In this document: positions 9,092 to 16,070 of the stretch, piece after piece
Layout of the letters: every line of letters begins with the position of its first letter
How positions within the stretch are numbered: position 1 is the first letter of the stretch
NCBI RefSeq assembly: GCF_009857815.1
Contig: NZ_WVVW01000001.1
Location: 930,001-994,000, forward strand
Length of the DNA: 64,000 nt
Reading direction: 5' to 3'
Source: Pseudomaricurvus sp. HS19
Lineage (GTDB): Bacteria > Pseudomonadota > Gammaproteobacteria > Pseudomonadales > Cellvibrionaceae
Position numbers and translations under genes: made by a program
The notes under the pieces: model-generated
Told to the model about the DNA's origin: nothing
Database searches by the model: none
What the model saw: only the letters and a program-made list of their open reading frames with translations

Positions 9092-10267
9092 CTAGCGGGT
9101 GAGGTAGCGAATGCCCTCTTCCAACCCCTCGAGCGTCAGCGGGTACATATGACCATCCATTAACTCCCGGGTCATATTGATACTGCGGGTATGGTCCCAG
9201 TAACGCTCGGACACCGGATTGAACCAGATAACCTTTTCAAAGGTATGGGTCAGGCGCTCCATCCACACATAGCCCGGCTCCTCATTCATGTACTCCACAC
9301 TGCCATAGGGTGCCGAGATCTCGTAGGGTGACATGGAGGCATCACCGATAAAGATCACCTTGTAGTCCTTGCCATAGGTATGCAGTACATCGTAGAGCGG
9401 CAGATTCTGCTCGTAGCGGCGGCGATTGTCCTTCCACACGTTTTCATAAATGAAGTTATGGAAGTAAAAATACTCCATGTGCTTGAACTCGGTCCGGCAG
9501 GCGGAAAACATCTCTTCGCACAAGGAAACGTAGGGATCCATGGAACCGCCGACGTCAAAGAACAACAGAATCTTCACCGCATTATGGCGCTCGGGCACCA
9601 TCTTGATATCGAGAAAACCGGCGTTATTGGCGGTGGAGCGGATGGTGTTATCCAGATCCAGCTCCTCATGGGCGCCGGTGCGGGCAAACTTGCGCAGCTT
9701 GCGCAGGGCCATCTTGATATTGCGGGTACCCAGCTCCACGTCGTCGGAGAGGTTTTTAAATTCGCGTTTTTCCCAAACCTTGGCGGCCGAGCGATTGCCT
9801 CCCTCGCCACCGACGCGGATCCCTTCCGGGTTATAGCCACTGTTACCAAAGGGCGAGGTGCCACCGGTACCAATCCAGCGGTTGCCGCCCTGATGGCGCT
9901 TCTTCTGCTCTTCGAGACGCTTCTTGAACTCCTCGATCAGCTTGTCCAGGCCACCGAGGGATTGAATTTTTGCCTTCTCCTCCTCGGAGAGGCTCTTCAT
10001 AAACTCGGCCCGGATCCATTCATCCGGGATCAGCGCCTTAATAATGCCTTCCAGGGACTCCAGCCCCTTGAAGTAGGCGCCGAAAGCCTGGTCGAAGCGG
10101 TCAAAGTATTTTTCGTCCTTGACCAGGCACACCCGCGCCAACAGGTAGAATTCGTCGACGCTGCCAAAGGCCAGGTGATTCTCCATCGCCTCCAGCAACA
10201 CCAGCAGCTCCTTGACGGTGACCGGAACCCCCGCCTTGCGCAAGCCGTAAAAAAAGTTCACCAACAT
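9092..10267 (-). CDS. VWA-domain (CoxE-like) protein, partner of MoxR ATPase
   Basis: A 391-residue cytoplasmic protein with an N-terminal helical region (1-110), a charged coiled-coil/Gly-rich linker (LEEQKKRHQGGNRW onward) and a C-terminal von Willebrand A domain with the metal-site motif DVGGSMDP. No signal peptide or membrane segment. Such CoxE-like proteins pair with MoxR AAA+ ATPases and are thought to form chaperones that load metals or activate targets; this pair's client is unknown. It lies 43 bases downstream of the MoxR gene, same strand, so the two are almost certainly cotranscribed. Starts at ATG 10267. Confidence 0.9.
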   Translation of the reverse strand: MLVNFFYGLRKAGVPVTVKELLVLLEAMENHLAFGSVDEFYLLARVCLVKDEKYFDRFDQAFGAYFKGLESLEGIIKALIPDEWIRAEFMKSLSEEEKAKIQSLGGLDKLIEEFKKRLEEQKKRHQGGNRWIGTGGTSPFGNSGYNPEGIRVGGEGGNRSAAKVWEKREFKNLSDDVELGTRNIKMALRKLRKFARTGAHEELDLDNTIRSTANNAGFLDIKMVPERHNAVKILLFFDVGGSMDPYVSLCEEMFSACRTEFKHMEYFYFHNFIYENVWKDNRRRYEQNLPLYDVLHTYGKDYKVIFIGDASMSPYEISAPYGSVEYMNEEPGYVWMERLTHTFEKVIWFNPVSERYWDHTRSINMTRELMDGHMYPLTLEGLEEGIRYLTR

Positions 10268-10310
10268 GATGACGTGGCTCCTGCAACAGAGTGAGTCAAA
10301 CCCTTTCCCC

Positions 10311-11156
10311 TCAGGATTGGCTACGACGGGTCATGAACGCCAGCCGCTCCAGCAGCTGCACATCCTGCTCATTTTTCAGCAGCGCACCGTAGAGTGGCGG
10401 AATGGCCTGGCGGGCATCGCCGTTCTGCAGAACCTCTTCCGGAATATCATCTGCCATCAACAACTTCAGCCAATCCACCAGTTCAGACGTGGAGGGCTTT
10501 TTCTTCAGTGCCGGGATATCGCGCACATCAAAGAAGACATCCAGGGCATCACTGACCAGCTCTTTTTTGATGGTGGGGAAATGCACATCAATGATCTGCT
10601 TCATGGTCTCCCGATCGGGGAAACTGATGTAGTGGAAGAAACAGCGGCGCAGGAAGGCGTCTGGCAGCTCCTTCTCGTTGTTACTGGTAATGATAACGAT
10701 AGGACGGTGTTTGGCCTTGATCACCTCACCGGTCTCATAGACAAAGAACTCCATCTTATCCAGCTCCACCAGCAGGTCATTGGGGAACTCGATATCGGCC
10801 TTGTCGATCTCGTCGATCAGCAGCACCACCTGTTCTTCGGACTCGAAGGCTTCCCAGAGCTTGCCTTTTTTCAGGTAGTTGCGGATATCGTGGACCTTGT
10901 CGTTACCCAGCTGGGAATCCCGCAGGCGGGAAACAGCATCGTACTCGTAGAGCCCCTGCTGCGCCTTGGTGGTGGATTTGATGTGCCACTGGATCAGGCG
11001 TTTGCCCATGGCCCCGGCAACCTGCTCCGCCAGCATGGTCTTGCCGGTGCCCGGCTCACCTTTTACCAGCAGCGGGCGCTGCAACACCACAGCCGCATTG
11101 ACGGCCATACTCAGATCTTCTGTGGCGACGTAACTGTCAGTACCTTCAAACTTCAT
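10311..11156 (-). CDS. MoxR-family AAA+ ATPase
   Basis: AAA+ ATPase of 281 residues: Walker A GEPGTGKT (about 33-40), Walker B VVLLIDEIDKAD, sensor I IITSNNEKELPDAFLRRC with the arginine finger. This is the MoxR class (clade 7 AAA+), which acts with a VWA protein to remodel or activate protein complexes. It is first in a two-gene unit with the VWA gene. The ATG at 11156 is preceded by AGAGCGG seven bases upstream. Substrate cannot be read from the context; the next upstream gene (rhodanese) may or may not belong to the same transcript. Confidence 0.93.
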   Translation of the reverse strand: MKFEGTDSYVATEDLSMAVNAAVVLQRPLLVKGEPGTGKTMLAEQVAGAMGKRLIQWHIKSTTKAQQGLYEYDAVSRLRDSQLGNDKVHDIRNYLKKGKLWEAFESEEQVVLLIDEIDKADIEFPNDLLVELDKMEFFVYETGEVIKAKHRPIVIITSNNEKELPDAFLRRCFFHYISFPDRETMKQIIDVHFPTIKKELVSDALDVFFDVRDIPALKKKPSTSELVDWLKLLMADDIPEEVLQNGDARQAIPPLYGALLKNEQDVQLLERLAFMTRRSQS

Positions 11157-11287
11157 GAAAACCGCTCTCCGATTGGACTATGGGCGGCAGTTTACCACAG
11201 TCAGCGGCGGACAACGGGCAGTAGCCCGGCTCAAATAGCGGGCAAATTGGACAAGTTGGCGGGGTGGATGCCTTGGGTTGCCGGGGA

Positions 11288-11746
11288 TCAGTTCAGGGTT
11301 CCGGCAACGGTCCGGAAGGTCATGGGGTAATCCTGCAGCATCCAGGCGAAATAGCCGTCACGGAAGTAGTAGACGTGCTGATAACCCCAGAGCACGGAGA
11401 CCAGCGAGGCGTAAGCGCTGCGCAGGCAGTGCCGGCTTTCGCAGTAAAGTACCAGGGGAGTATCTGCCTTGATGCTGGTTATCGACTGCAGAAGGTCGAA
11501 ATCGTTGCGAAAATCCAGGTGCAAGGCACCACGAATATGTCCCGCCTGCCAATCCTCCCGTGAGCGTACATCGACAAATACCGCACCACGCTCATAGAGG
11601 TAACGTGCTTGCGGAACCGTAATGGTTGTCGCTCCGGTCACAGCCAGCGGAGCCTCATCAGCGGAAGCCACGGCGCACATCAACAGTAGTAGTAAAAAAG
11701 CGGGAACACTCCGACAACCACACACACTCCGACTCCTTGCGCTCAC
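11288..11746 (-). CDS. Secreted rhodanese-like domain protein
   Basis: 152-residue protein with an N-terminal signal peptide (hydrophobic VPAFLLLLLMCAVASA, cleavage likely after ASA) and one rhodanese fold. The loop is YCESRHCLRSA, giving C-x4-C-x-R-S instead of the usual single-Cys loop; related periplasmic rhodaneses have CxxxxCxxS loops. It probably handles sulfane sulfur or a redox task in the periplasm. It is 131 bases upstream of the MoxR gene on the same strand. Function beyond the fold is not known. Confidence 0.8.
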   Translation of the reverse strand: MSARSRSVCGCRSVPAFLLLLLMCAVASADEAPLAVTGATTITVPQARYLYERGAVFVDVRSREDWQAGHIRGALHLDFRNDFDLLQSITSIKADTPLVLYCESRHCLRSAYASLVSVLWGYQHVYYFRDGYFAWMLQDYPMTFRTVAGTLN

Positions 11747-11926
11747 ACTGGCGCAGACAAAAACAGTCAGGCTGTGAACAGCCTGATGTCATTTTCTGAC
11801 GGGGGTCTGATCAGTGTAGTGGTTGCAGGAGGGCGATATTAGTGCATTTTGGACTTAGAGACTGACGAGCGCGAGACGGCTACTTCTTAAAGGCAGGCAG
11901 GCGACGCCCGGCCGGCTTGTCGGGAT

Positions 11927-12262
11927 CTAGCGATGCGCGGCCAGCGCATCCGCGACCCGCTGCTGTTCGGCGCCTGCTGCCCGAACCAAAGCCTCCAGCC
12001 CGGTCTCTTCACCTGCCTTGGCTGCCAGTTCTATCTGCAGGCAGAGTTCAGTGAGTGCGTGGGCGCCGAAATTGCTGCTGGCACCTTTCAGGCTGTGGGC
12101 CATACGACGCAGCTGCTCAAAGTCCCTGGACTCCAGCAATAGCGGCAGTTGCGGCATCTTGCGACTGCAGTCATCCAGGTAGGCATCGATCAACTTGCCA
12201 AAGTCATCCTCCATGACCTCCTTCAACATCGTCAGGGTGTTTTCATCAACGGCGTCACTCAT
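11927..12262 (-). CDS. hptB: Histidine-phosphotransfer protein, HptB-like
   Basis: Hpt-domain protein of 111 residues with the phospho-accepting histidine in AHSLKGASSNFG (His56). It would relay phosphate from hybrid sensor kinases to the response regulator encoded just upstream. The same three-gene order (hptB, hsbR, hsbA) exists in Pseudomonas aeruginosa, where it governs swarming, biofilm and small-RNA expression. Here it is the last gene of the unit. The symbol rests on domain type plus neighbours, not on an alignment. Confidence 0.8.
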   Translation of the reverse strand: MSDAVDENTLTMLKEVMEDDFGKLIDAYLDDCSRKMPQLPLLLESRDFEQLRRMAHSLKGASSNFGAHALTELCLQIELAAKAGEETGLEALVRAAGAEQQRVADALAAHR

Positions 12263-12348
12263 AGCGGCTTCTTTTGTTATGGGTTGTAGAAGGCAAACAG
12301 AACAACAGCAAAACCGGCACCTGCCAGCGCCAGCAGTGGCACTCGCAC

Positions 12349-14055
12349 TCAGTCATTGGCGTCCCACTGAAACACCACTTCCACTTCACTGCCATTGCCA
12401 CGGTACTCTACCGCATGGGACAGCTGCCGGATCAGGCCCAGACCACGACCACTGAACTGATCGGCACCTGGGCAAAGCGGGCGCAATTGTAAATAATCAA
12501 AACCGGGGCCCGAGTCCTCTACGATAATCGTAAGCTCACCACCGTTCCCCAGCAACTTGTGCCGCAGGCGGATATCCACATGGCCTGCAGCCAGCTCCGC
12601 AAGGCGCTGCTGGCGCTGCCGGTAATACTCGGCAAACCCCGCCGATGTCCCTTTCAGTGAGGAATCAAGTTGCAATACCCCGTGTTCCAGCGCGTTGGTG
12701 TAGAGTTCCGCCAGCAGCGTGTACAGCCTGCCGCTGTAGCTGCTGAGCCCGGGCACCTCCACCAGAATACTGAGCAGCAGTGGCAGGGGATCAAAAAGTC
12801 GCAGGGTGGACGGCTCCAGTCGCAGCGACAAGGCCCACTCCTGCAAGCCGCTGTAACGGTGCTCACGAGGCTCTTCCCGGGGGGATACCACCGACGCCTG
12901 CTCTGTCATGGTGAGTTCGATCAGGGAGAGGTCGTCGTTGCGTTCACCACCGCAATAAGTATCAACAGCGTCCAGGATACGGTGAAAGATGGCCTCGCCG
13001 TCGTTTGCCTCCCGGAAAATTTCCAGCAAGCGCTCCTCACCGAACATTTCACCGGACTTGTTTCGGGCTTCGATAATGCCATCTGACCAAAGGTATATTT
13101 TATCCCCCAGTGCCATGTCCACATGCAGACAGTCATCCTTGAAGGCGGAATCATCCAGTATCCCCAGCGGCAGGTGACTGGAGCGGAACGGCTGCAAGGA
13201 TCCATCCCTCTGACGGTAGAGCACACAATCCGGCAAGCCGCCATTCCAGATCCTGGCCCGGTGACTGTTGAAGTTTAGTTCTACCATTGTTGCACAACAG
13301 AACACGCCAAGCGGCAGGGTCTGCTTAAGCTTCTGGTTGATTTCCCGCAGAATATCCACCATGGCGAAGCCCTTCTTCACCATGCCGTAGAAACAGTTGG
13401 CCAGCGGCATGGCACCCACCGCTGCCGGTAACCCATGACCGGTAAAATCACCCAACAGGACCATCATGCTACCGGAGGGCCGGATCGCCGCTACAATGAC
13501 ATCGCCGTTAAAGATCGCCAGTGGAGACAGGCGATATTTGACATTGGGCGCATCCAGGCAGCCGGTATGGGCGATGTTATCGAAAACCTTTTTCGCAACC
13601 TCCTGCTCCTGCAACAGCTGCCGGTTGTGCAGGGAGATCTGGTCGCGCTGCTGCTGCACAACGCGGTGCATATCCCGCATGCGCATAAATGCCTTGATCT
13701 TGGCTTGCAGGATCACACGGTTGTAGGGTTTGGAAATAAAATCGTCCCCGCCCGCTTCCAGGCATCGAACCAGGGATTCGGTATCGGAAAGTGAGGTGAG
13801 AAAGATGATGGGAACCAGCTCGTCGCCAGCCCGGGCCTTGATCAACTCGGCCGCCTCAAAGCCGTCCATCACCGGCATCAGGGCATCCATCAACACCAGA
13901 TCCGGGCGCTGCTCCAGAAACGCCTCCACAGCCTGCCGGCCATCAGCAACACTGACAGGTACGTGACCCTCCCGCCGTACGATAGACTCGAGGATCAGGC
14001 GATCCGAATCCGTATCATCGGCAATGAGAATTCTGAGAGGTTGCTGCGAATCCAT
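12349..14055 (-). CDS. hsbR: HsbR-like response regulator / PP2C phosphatase / anti-sigma-type kinase
   Basis: 568 residues in three domains. Receiver (about 8-125) has phospho-acceptor Asp57 in LVLMDALMPVMDG. A helical linker follows. A SpoIIE-type PP2C phosphatase (about 175-395) has GDFTGHGLPAA, SDGIIEARN and ERNDDLSLIEL metal-binding motifs. A GHKL ATPase of the RsbW type (about 430-565) has ELYTNALEHG, VEDSGPGFDY and GRGLGLIRQL. In P. aeruginosa HsbR phosphorylation by HptB switches it between kinase and phosphatase towards the STAS protein HsbA. Both partners flank this gene on the same strand (gaps 86 and 35 bases). No key residue appears lost. Confidence 0.88.
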   Translation of the reverse strand: MDSQQPLRILIADDTDSDRLILESIVRREGHVPVSVADGRQAVEAFLEQRPDLVLMDALMPVMDGFEAAELIKARAGDELVPIIFLTSLSDTESLVRCLEAGGDDFISKPYNRVILQAKIKAFMRMRDMHRVVQQQRDQISLHNRQLLQEQEVAKKVFDNIAHTGCLDAPNVKYRLSPLAIFNGDVIVAAIRPSGSMMVLLGDFTGHGLPAAVGAMPLANCFYGMVKKGFAMVDILREINQKLKQTLPLGVFCCATMVELNFNSHRARIWNGGLPDCVLYRQRDGSLQPFRSSHLPLGILDDSAFKDDCLHVDMALGDKIYLWSDGIIEARNKSGEMFGEERLLEIFREANDGEAIFHRILDAVDTYCGGERNDDLSLIELTMTEQASVVSPREEPREHRYSGLQEWALSLRLEPSTLRLFDPLPLLLSILVEVPGLSSYSGRLYTLLAELYTNALEHGVLQLDSSLKGTSAGFAEYYRQRQQRLAELAAGHVDIRLRHKLLGNGGELTIIVEDSGPGFDYLQLRPLCPGADQFSGRGLGLIRQLSHAVEYRGNGSEVEVVFQWDAND

Positions 14056-14090
14056 AGCGCCTCAGTCCTGCAGGAAGAACCCCTCAAGCA

Positions 14091-14396
14091 TCAGGTAATC
14101 TCGAACAACTGCTCAAAGTTGGAGATGTTGAGAATTTTCCGCACTTCCGGGTTGCAGTTGACGATCTCTATCCTTGCGCTGCTGCCACCGGCATGATCCC
14201 GCAGCAATAACAACATCCCCAACGCCGAACTGTCCAGATAGGTTGTCCCTTCCAGGTCGACCCGATAGCGGGCAGGCCTTACCTTAAGTGATTCATAGCT
14301 GCTTCTGAAGTCCTGATGGGAGCTGAAGTCAAAGCGCCCATCAATGGCGATGATCAGCTCATCGCAATCCGTTGACAAACTTGCCTGTATTGCCAT
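14091..14396 (-). CDS. hsbA: STAS-domain anti-sigma-factor antagonist, HsbA-like
   Basis: 101-residue single STAS domain with phosphorylatable Ser56 in LDSSALGMLLLL. It would be phosphorylated by the kinase domain and dephosphorylated by the PP2C domain of the downstream HsbR-like protein. In P. aeruginosa HsbA then binds either the anti-sigma factor FlgM or the diguanylate cyclase HsbD. The start chosen is ATG 14396, with GAGGAG six bases upstream. The in-frame ATG seven codons earlier has no ribosome site. It is first gene of the hsbA-hsbR-hptB unit. Confidence 0.87.
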   Translation of the reverse strand: MAIQASLSTDCDELIIAIDGRFDFSSHQDFRSSYESLKVRPARYRVDLEGTTYLDSSALGMLLLLRDHAGGSSARIEIVNCNPEVRKILNISNFEQLFEIT

Positions 14397-14721
14397 GTCT
14401 CTCCTCAATATCTGCACCTACTGCGCCCGGCCCGGCCCTGTGCAGAGCCACTGTCATTATTACTATCGTTATAGGGCCAGCTAACACCTCCGCCTCTCCC
14501 GGATTGGCGTCGGGTATTTCCTCTGTGGGTCTTGAAGCATAAGACTCCAGCTGCCAACCATACCCCAAACACCCCTTTTCGGGTAGCTGCCAGGGCCGAT
14601 TAGCGCCCTTTGCAGGCCCGAATACAGGAGTGGCCCAAGCCTGTAAGCAGAGGTGACGGCAGCAGTTCTTGCCCGTAACAGTAAATTCACGGCAAATTCA
14701 CAATTCCGGACACAATCAGTC
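14397..14721. other. Intergenic region upstream of hsbA and the small envelope gene
   Basis: About 325 bases between divergent genes. No credible ORF: the frames here lack ribosome sites and similarity. The right part is AT-richer and leads into the promoter at 14722-14751. Nothing else recognised. Confidence 0.5.
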
Positions 14722-14751
14722 TTGACCTGTTAAACAGGCACAGGGTATTTT
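14722..14751 (+). promoter_or_regulatory. Sigma-70-like promoter with a perfect palindrome in its spacer
   Basis: TTGACC (14722-14727) and TATTTT (14746-14751) are 18 bases apart, upstream of the 56-residue gene. The spacer contains the perfect 13-base palindrome cctgttaaacagg (14726-14738), which would be a well-placed operator for a dimeric repressor. Confidence 0.5.
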
Positions 14752-14819
14752 GTCGTCAGCCACTGGTAGACATCATAATAAGAATCATCGCCTAAGTATC
14801 GACATGGAGGAAATTCGAT

Positions 14820-14990
14820 ATGAGCAGTGCCGCAGCCAGCAACAGCAAGACCAGCACCCCCCGCAAGCGTCGCGAATCCCGTGACCGTTCTTCATCACAA
14901 ACCCCTGATACACGCCGCCGCCTCGAAGACCGACTTGAGGAGATGAAACTGGCAAAAGAACTCAAGGAATTTGATTTCGAGTACTGCTGA
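14820..14990 (+). CDS. Small basic protein, PA3496-like putative envelope integrity protein
   Basis: A 56-residue protein, too short for routine ORF calling: Ser/Lys/Arg-rich N-terminal half, then a charged amphipathic helix (RRRLEDRLEEMKLAKELKEF) ending DFEYC. ATG has GGAGG eight bases upstream, a promoter about 70 bases upstream and an intrinsic terminator 30 bases downstream, so this is a complete small transcription unit. The helical motif RRxLEDxLEExxL recalls the PA3496 family of pseudomonads, described as putative envelope integrity proteins; this assignment is from memory. No signal peptide or membrane segment. Confidence 0.75.
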   Translation: MSSAAASNSKTSTPRKRRESRDRSSSQTPDTRRRLEDRLEEMKLAKELKEFDFEYC

Positions 14991-15020
14991 CCAACAAACG
15001 CCGCCCTGCGGCAAACAAAA

Positions 15021-15045
15021 AAGCCCGGCGTTGCCGGGCTTTTTT
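15021..15045. terminator. Bidirectional intrinsic terminator
   Basis: Stem aagcccggc / gccgggctt with loop gtt, preceded by an A-run and followed by a T-run. It serves the small plus-strand gene and, from the other side, the minus-strand tRNA-Arg transcript. Confidence 0.9.
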
Positions 15046-15113
15046 GTTCCTGCCTGAATGGCAGAGAGATCACGCCCGGCCCTGGGGATTCCAGCACCCG
15101 ACGCAACGGTAAA

Positions 15114-15190
15114 TGGCCCACCCTACAAGATTCGAACTTGTGACCTTCCCCTTAGGAGGGGGACGCTCTATCCAGCTGAGCTAAGGGTGG
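15114..15190 (-). tRNA. tRNA-Arg (anticodon CCT)
   Basis: A full cloverleaf can be drawn on the minus strand: acceptor CCACCCT/AGGGTGG, D arm GCTC...GAGC, anticodon stem TCCCC/GGGGA with loop CTCCTAA (anticodon CCT, reading AGG), T arm ACAAG-TTCGAAT-CTTGT. The discriminator base is G and the CCA end is encoded at 15114-15116. Length 77 with CCA. Confidence 0.97.
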
Positions 15191-15246
15191 CAGATGACCT
15201 CTTCCAGACACACCGACATCAGCGGTCCGTGCTAGAATGGCGTGAA

Positions 15247-15275
15247 ATTCTAAACAGTTACCATCCGTTCCTCAA
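15247..15275 (-). promoter_or_regulatory. Putative promoter of tRNA-Arg
   Basis: On the minus strand TTGAGG (15275-15270) and TAGAAT (15252-15247) are separated by 17 bases. The predicted start lies about 50 bases before the mature tRNA 5' end. It is divergent from rsmE. Confidence 0.55.
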
Positions 15276-15319
15276 CCCGAACCACGCATCCCGCACGACC
15301 TGTACCGTAACCCTGACTG

Positions 15320-16045
15320 ATGAACCTGCTGATCCTGCACCCCACCGATTTTAGTGACCCTCAACTCCCCCCGGACGTTGTCACCCTTTGCGACCGCAGG
15401 GCCAGACACCTGCTCACGGTCAACGGTGTGACGGTTGGCGACCAGGTGCGCACAGGCTTGCTCAATGGGCAAGTTGGGGAGGCGGAGGTCGTTGCCTGCG
15501 ACAACACCTCCGTGCAATTGCAGGTCAGGCTCCACAGCCAACCGCCCCCGCCATTGCCGCTGCACCTGATCGTGGCCCTGCCTCGGCCCAAGATGGTGAA
15601 GCGCATCCTGCAAACCATCGCCACCATGGGCGTAAAGCAACTGACCTTTATCAACAGCTACCGGGTTGAGAAAAGTTACTGGCAATCCCCCTGGTTACAG
15701 GAGCATCAAATCCGGGAACAGCTGCTGCTGGGACTGGAACAGGGGGTGGACACACTGCTACCGGAAGTGCGACTGGTGAAACGCTTTAAACCCTTTGTCG
15801 AAGATGAGTTACCCCACCTATGCAAGGGGCGACGGGCTTTACTTGCCCACCCCCGCAACGCCCTGCCCTGCCCCCCTGCAGCACAGCAGGATACCTTGTT
15901 GGTAATTGGCCCGGAGGGTGGTTTTATCGAGTATGAAGTGAACAAACTGACAGACGCCGGATGCGCGCCCATTCACCTGGGGCCGAGAATTCTGCGGGTT
16001 GAAACTGCGGTACCGGTACTGCTGGCAAAACTGTTTCCCATCTGA
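15320..16045 (+). CDS. rsmE: 16S rRNA (uracil-1498-N3)-methyltransferase
   Basis: RsmE of 241 residues, a SPOUT-class methyltransferase making m3U1498 in 16S rRNA. N-terminal PUA-like domain (1-70, with DRRARHLLTVNGVTVGDQVR) and C-terminal knotted domain with LIVALPRPK, VKQLTFINSYRVEKSYW, VIGPEGGFIEYEV and LGPRILRVETAV, the AdoMet knot motifs. Length equals the E. coli protein (243). It stands alone and is convergent with the GGDEF-EAL gene. Confidence 0.95.
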   Translation: MNLLILHPTDFSDPQLPPDVVTLCDRRARHLLTVNGVTVGDQVRTGLLNGQVGEAEVVACDNTSVQLQVRLHSQPPPPLPLHLIVALPRPKMVKRILQTIATMGVKQLTFINSYRVEKSYWQSPWLQEHQIREQLLLGLEQGVDTLLPEVRLVKRFKPFVEDELPHLCKGRRALLAHPRNALPCPPAAQQDTLLVIGPEGGFIEYEVNKLTDAGCAPIHLGPRILRVETAVPVLLAKLFPI

Positions 16046-16070
16046 CGCGAGGCCACGCCGGCAGCGGCCA

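Noticed and set aside
14726-14738. Palindrome as a LexA operator
   Set aside because: Half-site spacing (CTG-N5-CAG) is too short for LexA (CTG-N10-CAG).
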